DNA of 64,000 bases from Dendrolimus kikuchii (taxonomy: Eukaryota > Arthropoda > Insecta > Lepidoptera > Lasiocampidae): assembly GCA_019925095.2 (NCBI GenBank), contig CM034388.1, positions 28,898,934 through 28,962,933 of the forward strand, given 5' to 3'. The notes below the pieces were generated by a model. That model was not told the origin of the DNA, did no database searches, and was given only the letters and a program-made list of their open reading frames with translations. The position numbers and the translations under genes were made by a program. Numbering within the stretch: the stretch's first letter is position 1; each line of letters opens with the position of its first letter. Shown here in pieces: positions 32,679-42,837 of the stretch.

Positions 32679-33194
32679 TGTTACGAGCTACACAGAACTC
32701 GAATCATAAATGCCGTTGGAACTACTATAGAATTTATTAGAACTATACAAACACGTATAACATAGGTACAAATATAACTAGACACTACTAGTACAAACTG
32801 CACAATTCAATAACACGCGCAAAGTCCGTCAATATATAGCTTATCAATGTACACGTCTTGCTTGTATCGTAATCGTCGCTTGACTGCCCCGCCCCTCCAT
32901 TCGGGCATTGTTTTATAGTAAACTGTACAATACACAATGGAAGCTCGTGGGCTGGGTTCTTCCAAGAAAACGTAATTTGCACACCTGCGAACGACCAACA
33001 AAGTTGAAAACAATAACAATACGGATTAGTTCGACACTAATGACGGCCATAAAACAAGTAGAAAAACATTAGTATGTTTTTCTTAATTACAAGTTCTAAA
33101 CACAAAGTACACAAAATAATTCCTAAATCCGAGAAGGCAATAAACAGCGCTTTACGACAGCCAGGTGTGTGCCTTTCTTTGTCGTTATATAACA
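32679..33194 (-). mobile_element. Solo LTR (family L490)
   Basis: This 516-bp LTR starts TGTTACGAGC and ends TTATATAACA in window orientation. The target duplication ATAT is perfect at 32675-32678 and 33195-33198. It aligns over its whole length with 23900-24392, including the GAAGCTCGTGGGCTGGGTTC block. Confidence 0.88.
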
Positions 33195-33221
33195 ATATGT
33201 ACAAAAATTGCTTTTATTCAC

Positions 33222-33634
33222 CTATATATTACGCGAAGCAAAAACTTTGTACCCCTTTTTACAAAAATTAAGCGGACGGAGGAGTATGGAATTTCGTACA
33301 CTTATATTTTATATAAAGAAGGAGCAACGAATGCTAATATATTTTTTAAATTATGCATAAAAAGTACATTAAATCAACAAATAAAAATAAAACATTACTA
33401 CCATGTATTTGACACAGACACGCGCATATATACTCCTTTGTTTATTGTTCAAGTCAAATTAACAATGTAGCCTAGGCGAAATCTGTGATTATAGAAGTAG
33501 TCTTTGACATTAATTATTATGGTCGAATTTTGACAAAGGGCGACTACTAATATTTATAAAAGTACAATGATTATAGAAGTATAGTCTTTGACATTAATTA
33601 TTATGGTCGAATTTCGACCACGGGCGAGCACTAG
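33222..33634 (+). mobile_element. Helitron-like element, copy 2
   Basis: It matches the flanks of 191-1319 without the foldback insertion. Its last part contains a tandem duplication of about 100 bp: TTTGACATTAATTATTATGG occurs at about 33502 and again at about 33589. It ends GAGCACTAG before T. It is non-coding. Confidence 0.6.
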
Positions 33635-33989
33635 TATATTTAATTATCCGGATTTTTGATTATCCTAATACCTTACGTCTTACGACAATAATCAGTCCGG
33701 TTAATTAATTCTCCACTGTATATCAAATAAAAATTAAAAATAAACTGTATGTACAAATTAAAATAAAATTAAACATCAAAAATAGAATACATATCTATAC
33801 AATTTAAAACTACCAAAAAAAATAATACGAAAATGACATAATAATATATGAGTTCCAAATCGCCGTCAGTTGGGAACGTGCCCAAAACGCTGGCAGTATT
33901 GTTTCTTAAATAGTATTCAAAATTACTGTTTTTGTATATTTCACAGAAATCTGTAAGTTAGATTCGTAGAATATAGATTTGTCGAAAGT

Positions 33990-34590
33990 AAATTCTATCA
34001 TAATAAAACTACGGTTTTTATTCGCGGTATTTTTTTATATTTTATTTGGTCACTTTTTATTTATTTAGGTTTATGGCTTGGCAGCTAGGCCTTTAAGCCA
34101 ACCTAACCTACAATATAGTTTCTTCATTTTCTTAAGCCTATGTGTAGCACAGTTGAACTGTGGGTTATCAGCTGGTGCCATTCAACGGAGTTCTTGTGAC
34201 AACTCTAAAAGCCACATTTGACTATATAGTTCACATTTCTCGCAAAAACACATAATTACTACTCAAAAACTATCAATATCCTACAACTATTGTTCATTTT
34301 AGAGTAATTTTACACATTTTTATAAAAAAAACTGCACAGCACAACGTCCCCTTTAAGTTCGCGCCAAAAACTCTTGGTCACTTTTCAGTAATCATGACCA
34401 CAGAAGACCAAGATACCAACTGTCACATTCACACTGTCACCGTTGACACTTGTCGTCTTTGTCTTCCTTGTTCACGGCTACGGAAAATGGCCGAAATGTC
34501 GGAATAATACAAATCATCTTAAAACTATTAAACTTAGTTTTATTACATGTAATAGTCGTAAAAACTTAAGAAAATACGAACTTAATAAAA
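33990..34590. mobile_element. GTTTCGGC-family TIR element, interrupted by R320
   Basis: The left end AATAAAACTACGGTTTTTAT and right end AAACTTAGTTTTATTACATG are inverted relatives of the ends at 10575-11035. TTGGTCACTTTT occurs on both sides of the R320 insertion (about 34046 and 34376), consistent with a target duplication. Confidence 0.6.
34056..34376 (+). repeat. R320 repeat, copy 2
   Basis: It starts TTTAGGTTTATGGCTTGGCA and ends near AAACTGCACAGCACAACGTC plus about 30 bp. It is inserted in the TIR element at 33990-34590. Confidence 0.7.
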
Positions 34591-34799
34591 TCCATTGATA
34601 TCTTCAAAAATGTGGTATAACACGAAGAAGATGGATAGAGTTTTGAACATATATAAACAATCAATCACACAACTGTGGATCTTATTAAACAATATTATAT
34701 TTTTTGAAAATAGAACAAGACTAAAAATAGTGAACAGTTTAGTCAATGTCAAAAAAAAACTATGTTTAATAATCTATATTCAGTTTTGCAGACCAATAA

Positions 34800-35130
34800 A
34801 AAAAAAGAGTTTTTGGCGGGAACTGAAAGGAGATGTTGTGCTGTGCAGTTTTATTTTCTAAAAATGTGTAAAATTACTCTAAAACGAACAATAGTTGTAG
34901 GATATTGATAGGTTTTGAGTAGTAATTATGTGTTTTGTGAGAAATGTGAACTGTATAGTCAAATGTGGCCTTTTGAGTGGTCACAAGAACTCCGATGAAT
35001 GGCACTAGCTGATTACCTACAGTACAGCTGTGCTACACATAGGCTTAAAAAAATGAAGAAACTATATTGTAAACTAAGATCTGGCTTAAAGGCTTAGCTG
35101 CCAAGCCATAAACTTAAATAAAATAAAAAC
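34800..35130 (-). repeat. R320 repeat, copy 3, inverted to copy 2
   Basis: It is the complete reverse of copy 2, separated from it by about 425 bp, so the pair could form a long stem. It ends near CCAAGCCATAAACTTAAATA. Confidence 0.7.
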
Positions 35131-36017
35131 CAATCAAAAAAACCCGCCAAAGAAACAACAAGCAGGTCATTCTCATTTCAAACATCATGAACTTTGAGAG
35201 TTACCATAAACTATAACGTCAATAATCGTGCCACGAGATTGACCTGGTAATTTATAAGAACTTGCACGACTTCCCAGAACGTGGAAAACCGAACACGAGG
35301 TAACTACCCCACTTTGATGGCAACCTTAGGACTAACAATCGCGATAACTAGTTTAATGCAGGCGTAACTAATTTAGACCGGCACGTGTCGTCAACAATAA
35401 ATACGTCTTTGAGCAAATTGTATCCAATTTAATATGCAGAGGAGATTGTTAATCGAATGAGGAGTAGGTAACATCTATTGTAGAATAGATGCTTTGTACC
35501 CATTTATTTTTCAATTCATCGCTATCTTAGTAAGCAACTAGCTGTTGCCACCCGCTTCGTTCGTGTAGAATAAAAATAGTCATAGTTTGAGTAGTCAAAA
35601 AAAGTTAGAAGTTAGTCAGGACGCGTTCCGTTGGTAGCTCACAACGCCCAAAATGCTCTGTCTGCCGTTCCACAAGGCGACCGCGGTCGTAATGTTCGTG
35701 CCGAAAATGTCCCTAATGACGTCATCATTTTCGATCACAGCGCTCACAACGCCCCATGTCAAGAGGTGGGTTGAAGGGGGCGTTCACCACAGAGCATTAA
35801 TTCTCTTTATCAATTGACATCGAAAAGGGCGCGATTTACAAATCAACCACTGACATTTGTATAATAATTTCGTCGTTAATGACATCAACGCTCCAGAATG
35901 TGTTCCATTGGAGTTTATGATTGTAACGTCCGCAAGCAAGTTGTCAAAAATACTCTCTCGTTTGATTTGGGACTTATATTTTTTTAAATTAGGGAATTAA
36001 TAATACTTTAAACATAT
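35131..36017. other. No gene; TIR-type repeat at 35620-35930
   Basis: The part 35620-35790 (TTCCGTTGGTAGCTCACAAC, AGGCGACCGCGGTCGTAATG) is related, inverted, to the 254-bp element at 63240-63493. A Helitron-like edge with CTAG is at about 35539. Nothing else could be identified. Confidence 0.45.
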
Positions 36018-36479
36018 TGTTACGAGTACGGGACTCGAATTAAAATGCTGTTAGAACTATACAAACACGTCACAGATAGAAATATAACCGGACGCAATAA
36101 GTCTAAATGTATTGGCACAATTCAATAACACGCGCAAAGTCCGTCACTAAAATGTATACACGTCTTGCCTCGCTTGTGTTATGGCTTTAACTGCCCCCTC
36201 TCTCCATCCTGCCGTCGTTTTATACTTGACAAAGTGTTCACAAGTACAAGCGGGCCCGCCCGTATCGTCGACTCAATTGCCTAGAAATCGTAATCCGCAC
36301 ACCTGGCTAATTATGCCTGTAAACGGCCATAAACGTGTACAATAGGCTGTTCTCCATAATAACCTATAAATAAGTAAACAAAAGAAGACAATCATAAAGG
36401 TATTACAATTGGTTCAACTGCCGACAGGTAATAGCGTGCTTCGTGGAACTTGTGTTTGTCGGGGGGCTAAGTTTTAACA
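36018..36479 (-). mobile_element. Solo LTR (family L490), most diverged
   Basis: This 462-bp LTR starts TGTTACGAGTACGGGACTCG and ends AAGTTTTAACA. The target duplication ATAT is perfect at 36014-36017 and 36480-36483. It keeps AATAACACGCGCAAAGTCCG and AAACGGCCATAAACGTGTAC. The target ATAT is used by three of the five copies. Confidence 0.85.
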
Positions 36480-37280
36480 ATATATATCCAATATAAAATA
36501 ATAAATTACTTTGCAAAAATGCACGATTGCAATATTGCTCGGTGAAGTACTTAATATTCTAAGAATTCAGTAGCAATAAATAGGTATTATCAGGTATACG
36601 ACGTGATAAAGATTAAAGGATGGCATATATTATGACCCAATGCAAGTCTAGGATCATAAAATATGGCATAAAATGCCTCTGACAGAGCACTGCTTTGCAA
36701 TGGTTTATATCATAATGTTACGACCTATAATAATCGTATGATGTTATGTATGTATGTATATCGACGCCCCCGGAGAATAAAATGGTAATGTGCTATTAAC
36801 ACTTTTTTAATGTTTTTGTATTTTCGGCATCTGTGGGTTGATATACACCTACTGATTTTTTTAAATTATTTTTTTCGTAAAATTCTCGTCCAGTATAACA
36901 GTTTCTATTTTTATTCTCCGGAAGTCATGTAAGAAATTTAACCCATAAAAACATCGTAGTCGTTCATTACGGAACGAACATATGTCTTGATAAATCGGCA
37001 AGGCGTTATACCATTTTATTCACGTAAATAAATTGATAACTCTTTTCAATAACACGCTTTACCTAAATTAGTTCGGTAAGTTTTGAACGGTAAACGTATA
37101 TTACTGGTTTATTATTGACATCATTTTCGATGCTATTTCACGTAAACACGTATTACAATATTCTTTATCAATTTTAAAACATGTATTAACGCGATACTAT
37201 TTTTAATTATCTTTCAATTAATACAGTATTGGTTATTATTGTCTTTTGCGCTTGAATTTCGACAAGTTTTTATAAGTTTG

Positions 37281-37491
37281 CCAGGTGGTAGGGCATTTGC
37301 CCCACTGGATGGCTACCACCCCTGGTCTAAAGTATGTCACCATAACAACCTTGAGTTATGTTCTGGCATTAGTGACCAGGTTCCAGTCTCTCTTAAAAGA
37401 GCAGCAGCGCATTTGTAGCAACTTTGGTGTTGCAAATGTCCATAGGCGATGGTAACCGCTTTCCATCAAGTGGGCCGTCTGCCTGTCTGCC
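37281..37491 (+). repeat. R290 repeat, truncated, inside the transposon
   Basis: It starts GCCAGGTGGTAGGGCATTTG and ends AGTGGGCCGTCTGCCTGTC, without the final CAATAAA. It shares the truncation point of the 9207 copy. It lies in the presumed 5' non-coding region of the transposon. Confidence 0.75.
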
Positions 37492-37640
37492 ACGATGAAA
37501 CACTAAAACCTATTGAAAATAATGAAGATTATGCACATTATGCAATCAATGTAGACAATGGCAATATTAATTATTAATATAATATGTATAAGACTTTAAC
37601 GCCCCAAATAAATAGAGATGAAAACCCAAAGCAATAAGGT

Positions 37641-39080
37641 TTGGTGGAGAATGAAGATTCTGCGACATTTCAAGTATTAGGTACATCTGAATCAGAACCG
37701 CTCACTACAGTTTCAGTATCAGGATCACTGCCAAGCAGTTCAATGGAACCTACGAATGATGATGATAGCTCTCTCTCTATCACTACAAACAACTTAACCT
37801 GTAAGCGATGTCGAAATGAAAAAGAATGGATAGTCAATAAATCCAAAACTTTAAAAAACTCTGGCCAAGCTTATATTGGATGTCATTCTAAATAACAGTT
37901 TCTTGCAAAATAACGTTAGTACCTTCTTGTAAATGCAAATTGAAATGTGGTGAAACGTTTTCATATAATAGTCGGAATGTCATTTTAGAAACATTTTATA
38001 AATTTAATAACCATAAGTTGCAATGGCAATTTATAACTAAATACGTTATGTCAGAATCTGTAAAAAACTTCAAGTTACTCGAAATAAAAACCGTACTCAA
38101 ACTATAAGTTATTATTTGCCATTAGATGGTAATAAAGTTCGTGTATGTAAGGTGTTTTTTCTAAATTCTTTACGAATATCCGAACAAATGGTTTACACTG
38201 CCATAGAAAAGTACAATAGTGATTCTGACAAAACTGACTGTAGAGGTAAACATAACAATCGATCACGCAAAATGTCAGTGCCAACAGAAGAGATCATCAT
38301 ATCACACATTCAATTATTTCCAGCAAAAGAAGCACACTAAGTCAGAAAATTTTCCAAAAGAAAGTATTTATGCGAAACTTTAAATATTTCAAAAATGTAC
38401 CGTTTATACATAGACTGGTGGAACAGACAGACGCTACCAAAAGACAGTATGAGAGTATCTTTAATACAAAGTTTAATTATTCTTTGTTTCATCCTAAGAT
38501 AGATTTATGTGGCACTTGTACGTTTTATGAACAAGCTGAAAACGAGCACAAGGAATCATTAAAAGATAAATACACTGATCAATTATACGTAATAGTTATG
38601 AATGCTAAACAAACCGGTGAAAAATACCAAGTCAAGGAAATGAGACAAACTGATTTTTATGACGTAAAATCATTGATTATTGGACAGAATTGGCTAAATA
38701 ATACACAAGGTAACAAAATATATTGGTCAAAGATCAAAAAAATAAAAGTGGCCTCCACAAACCCACAATCTGTTTACTTTAAGTATGATTATGATGACGA
38801 CTTTAATGAAATGAATATAGGATTAACATCAACTAAAAACATTAAAAAACGAAAATCTGCCTCTACCGCAGCAGTTTCATCTATTGCTGATGTGGTCTTA
38901 CAGCCAGCCTATGACGGTCTAGTTTCAATTTCAAAAGCTCTGCACGAAGATCTATCAAGCCTTTGTAGGATAAACGCCATACATCTCCATTACCAGAGTT
39001 TTTACAATTCGTTGAAAAGTACAAATAGTTCTGAAGCCGTTTTAGGTGAGGATGACTTTGAAAGGGAGAGCAATGACTGA
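37641..39080 (+). pseudogene. Transposase-like protein, broken and internally deleted
   Basis: Three open segments follow each other: about 37641-37895 (acidic, then LTCKRCRNEKEWIVNKSKTL), 38116-38340 (GNKVRVCKVFFLNSLRISEQ, DCRGKHNNRSRKMSVPTEEI) and 38370-39080 (QTDATKRQYESIFNTKFNYS, LFHPKIDLCGTCTFYEQAEN and, near the end, VLQPAYDGLVSISKALHEDL with SSLCRINAIHLHYQSFYNSL). I recall this order of blocks from a large set of uncharacterised insect proteins thought to be transposases. The block between LCGTC and the C-terminus is shorter than I would expect, so the catalytic core may be deleted. Stops or frameshifts separate the segments. Confidence 0.6.
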
Positions 39081-39784
39081 TTGATTTTTTATAACTAAGA
39101 CTGATTGATGCTAAACTAAATTCTAGTGATTAATGCCTATTGTAACAATTGTGATTTTCCTAAATAAAGATTATGTTTATTATAATTTTATTTATATTCG
39201 CTACGTGTACTGACTGAGTCACTCTATAAAATAAATAATGTGAAAAGTGTAGAAAGGCACCCACCAAGTACCCAGTAGTGGTATAACAGTAACAGTAATT
39301 TATAATCAAAATTCATAAACATTACTGCATATTACGATGTTAACGTTGAATGCATTTATACAAAAACAAAGTTGTTATATAGCTATACGAAAAAAGACAG
39401 TGGTAACTTTTACAAGAACAAAATAGTATTGGTTTATTACAATTACAGTTCATTCATGAAAGTACTGTAGAAAAACATCGTAATATACGGTTATGGTTTT
39501 CATTATATTACAACTTTACGAGAATAAAATGGTTATATGCCGTTACTTAGGATACACCTAAATATAAAATCAGTATTATATATTTTTCGTAATAGCTTCA
39601 AAAGTATACATTATATTTTATTTTATTCTATAGCCACTTATTAAGAAAAAAATATTGAATAAAATGGTATATCATATGATAATATAGGCCGGTTACGTTA
39701 TGAGCTAAAACAGAATAACAGTTTTTTGCTCGTCCTGTAAAATTTACTTTTGTCTATTACGATTTTATTCCCCGGGGGCGTCGA

Positions 39785-39956
39785 TATATTGCTCATGGTC
39801 TCGTGAAGAAAGAAATTATGTAAAGAAGAACTTATTCAAAACCTTAACATAAGTGTACAGACAACAATTAGGTATCGCAAAATGCTGTAGTATAATGATG
39901 TATTGCAGTTGTTAACTCCTACTTCCAGACCACTCGTTTGTTATCTTATACTAATA
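39785..39956. other. Spacer between two mobile elements
   Basis: Short AT-rich spacer with no feature recognised. Confidence 0.4.
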
Positions 39957-40393
39957 CTAGCGGCCCTGGCAGACGTTGTACTGCTCTGAAAAAATAAAAA
40001 TCTAGGACCCGATCCTAGCGCCACCTACCGGTTCCAATTGTGGATTTAAACCATCCGGGGACCCACTCAAACACACAAAAACAAAATCACCAAAATCGGT
40101 CCAGGTGATTATAGGAGGATTCTAGAACCCGATCTCAGCCCCACCTACCGGTTCTAATTGCGAATCTAAACCATCCGGGAACCCACACAAAAACAAAATC
40201 ACCAAAATCGGACCAGGTGATTAGGAGGATTCTAGAACCCGATCTCAGCGCCACCTACCGGTTCCAACGGGATAAAAAGTATCCTATGTCCGTCTCCTGG
40301 TTCTAAGCTACCTCCCCACTAATTTTCAGCCAAAACGGTACAGCCGTTCTTGAGTTATAAATAGTGTAACTAACACGACTTTCTTTTATAAGA
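39957..40393 (-). mobile_element. Helitron, non-autonomous
   Basis: On the minus strand it begins TCTTATAAAAGAAAGTCGTG after A and ends GCCAGGGCCGCTAG before T. It carries three copies of the block AACCCGATC...CACCTACCGGTTC, compared with two in 23093-23663. Confidence 0.8.
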
Positions 40394-41126
40394 TATAAAG
40401 CTGAAGAGTTTGTTTGTTATATGTTATATCTGTATTCCGAACAAACGGAATCCATAATAATATAAAATCGTCTGTCCTTTTCTTTTTGTATGTCATTATT
40501 TGTACGAAACTATTAGTACTATATATACTATAACATTTAGTAGGATTTTCCAGTCCATATTCGAACAGGTGTCATCTGAGTTTGGGATATGATTGCTTTA
40601 ACTACTAAGCTACCAAGGCTATGTACTTTAGGTAGTTTTATGTTCGAATGTGCGTTTTGTTACAATAGGAGACTGGACAGTCAAACTATTAACTCTGTTA
40701 TAACAAAAAATGCAAAAGATTGTAATATTTTTTGTCTAATTATTTTACAACTGTACTTGGGCGGTTCCGCCGCTGTAACGAGGGCTTTGCAATGAGTCTG
40801 GACTGAAGTGGGTCACAGGCGAAGTCACTCGCGAACTTAACAACATACCGCTATTTTGAAACAGGCATACATACAATTGGGTAGTAGACCAGTCATAATT
40901 CTAAATAATATTTATGAAAAAGAACGAATGTTAAAATTTTAAAATATCATGATACTAATTTTATTAACTCGTTAAAGATATGACGTCATAACTTGCTAGA
41001 CTTGTACAAAATACAGATTCAGCGTTTTGTAAGGTGATAAAATAGTCTAAGTTAAATTGACCTTCAACCACCCTATTCGGCCTTACCACCGAACATTATA
41101 ATCGTTAATTTGCAATTTTATAGGAC
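40394..41126. other. No gene recognised
   Basis: AT-rich DNA with a 68-codon open frame at 40589-40795 that lacks motifs and is probably chance. Confidence 0.4.
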
Positions 41127-41141
41127 AATAAATGCAAAATA

Positions 41142-41481
41142 TTTGGTCTGAAAGAGAGTGTCGGGGTGAAGGTAAGGAAAGGAATGCTCCGGTGGTTCGG
41201 GCATGTGGAAAGAATGCATGATGAAAGAATGACTAAACAGATATACAATGCAAAAGTGGATGGATGCAGAAGTCGTGGAAGGCCACGACACACCTTCCAT
41301 GATCAAATTGATCGTGTACTAGCGGAGGGTGATGTCAGGAGCCTTAAAAACAGACGAGTGTGCATGACAAGAGTTATGAATGTCAAAGAAGCAAGTGAGG
41401 TGTGTAAGAATGGGCCTAAATGGCGCTCTGTTGTTCGTGCCTACCCCGCAAGGGAACTGGCGTGAAGTTATGTATGTATGT
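41142..41481 (+). mobile_element. TATG-tail LINE copy, 99+ codons open
   Basis: The frame is open from GLKESVGVKVRKGMLRWFGH to AYPARELA with the K-x-x-K-W-R-S-V-V-R block intact. The target duplication AATAAATGCAAAATA is perfect at 41127-41141 and 41482-41496. Confidence 0.9.
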
Positions 41482-42112
41482 AATAAATGCAAAATAGATT
41501 CTTGTGTACGTCGCAACTCTACTATCATAAATCTGTAAATGGTTGAATTTGTACAATGCGTTTAGAAATGTGAAAAAAAATCAAAAAGGCCAATTCAGAG
41601 CAACAAATTCTAAAAATGCAATTTTTAGAATTTCTGTCTATCCGTCTGTCTGTTAAAACATCACGTGAAAACTACTAAACGCATTTAAATGAAACTCGAC
41701 ACAAAGCTAGCTCATATTCCGGGGCGTAACTTAGAATACTTTTTATCCCGATACATAACGTCGTTTCCATGCAATAGAAGGTTTAGCAAAATAGATGGCG
41801 CTGCAATCGGGTTTTTTCAATTCACTAACAATTATCTACGTTGTCATAAACAACTTATCATTCATTCTATTACTTCAAATCAGGTTGGCTTCGATTCATC
41901 TGTATGTCTTGCTGGGCTGTTGTCTAGACTATATGGAGTTAGTTTATTTGTTATTATTATATATAATGTTTAAATAAAATAAAGCTACTACCTAAGGTTT
42001 GACACGCGGGACAAACTGTATACAATATTCATGACAGATATTTATGATTTCGTAGAAGTATCTGTCATGTATTGTCTGACTATCCACGCTGATACGTACA
42101 AAAAAATAGGTC

Positions 42113-42705
42113 TTGTATTTTTTTTTATTGCAGGAGATCAGCAGACAGGCAGACGGCCCACTTGATGGAAAGCGGTTACCATCGCCTATGGACATTTGCA
42201 ACACCAAAGTTGCGAGCGTTAATTCCCGGTTGCGTTCGGAGCGTTCACTCCGACGCCCAGGGTCCGCTTTCCTACTTTTTCTACTCCACTTCGCGCGGTC
42301 TTCAGCATCCCCCGTTTTGAGACCATTGGTACGCATGTCATCCTTCACAACGTCAAGCCAACATTTCTTGGGCCTTCCCCTTCGACCGGGACCTGGCGGA
42401 GGCGGCATGGCTAGACATTTGTTCCCCACATAATTAGCCGGTCTCCGTAAAACGTGGCCGTACCAACGTAAGCGACACTCTTGCAATTTGTCTGCTATGT
42501 CACGGACATGAAGACTGCCGCGGATGCGGGAGTTCCTGACTCGGTCTTTCCGCGTCACTCCACACATCCATCGCAGCATATTCATCTCCGTGACACGCAG
42601 TTCTTGCTTGTGTCGCTCAAGTACAGGCCACGCTTCACTGCCATACAAAAGGACAGGTCTAATGATGGATTTATAGACCTGTCCTTTTAATTTAACCGGC
42701 ATTTT
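42113..42705 (-). mobile_element. RTE-type LINE C-terminus with R290-type tail
   Basis: The frame begins KLKGQVYKSIIRPVLLYGSE, continues MNMLRWMCGVTRKDRVRNSR and ECRLRWYGHVLRRPANYVGN, then PGRRGRPKKCWLDVVKDDMR, and ends after KADPGRRSERSERN. These are the thumb and C-terminal blocks of RTE-clade reverse transcriptases. Directly after the coding part comes the ~100-bp tail (42113-42211) that also forms the 3' end of R290. The 5' part of the LINE is missing. This is the left neighbour of the satellite array. Confidence 0.85.
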
Positions 42706-42837
42706 GGACAGAAATTACATTATTTGGTGGGATAAAAAGTATGCTAAATGTTGGCCCGAGATATAATCTAGTTCTGTGTCGAGTTTCATCTAAATTCGTT
42801 CCGTAGTTTTGACATGACGCTAAAAGGTGTTACCATA

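Larger units (their letters stand above)
36761..39784 (+). mobile_element. 3.0-kb DNA transposon, superfamily unresolved
   Basis: The ends are TCGACGCCCCCGG (36761) and its complement CCGGGGGCGTCGA (ending 39784), and the match continues inward as GAATAAAAT with one mismatch. TATA flanks both sides (36757-36760 and 39785-39788), a 4-bp duplication. The unit GAATAAAATGG or its complement recurs near both ends (about 36774, 37012, 39532, 39657), as expected for transposase binding sites. The coding region 37641-39080 is broken. An R290 copy sits at 37281-37491. A 4-bp duplication would fit Sola-type elements among others; this is a guess. Confidence 0.85.

Noticed and set aside
36018..39784. 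The solo LTR and the following transposon as one retroelement
   Set aside because: The LTR has its own ATAT duplication and the next element its own inverted ends and TATA duplication; the coding part does not resemble gag or pol.
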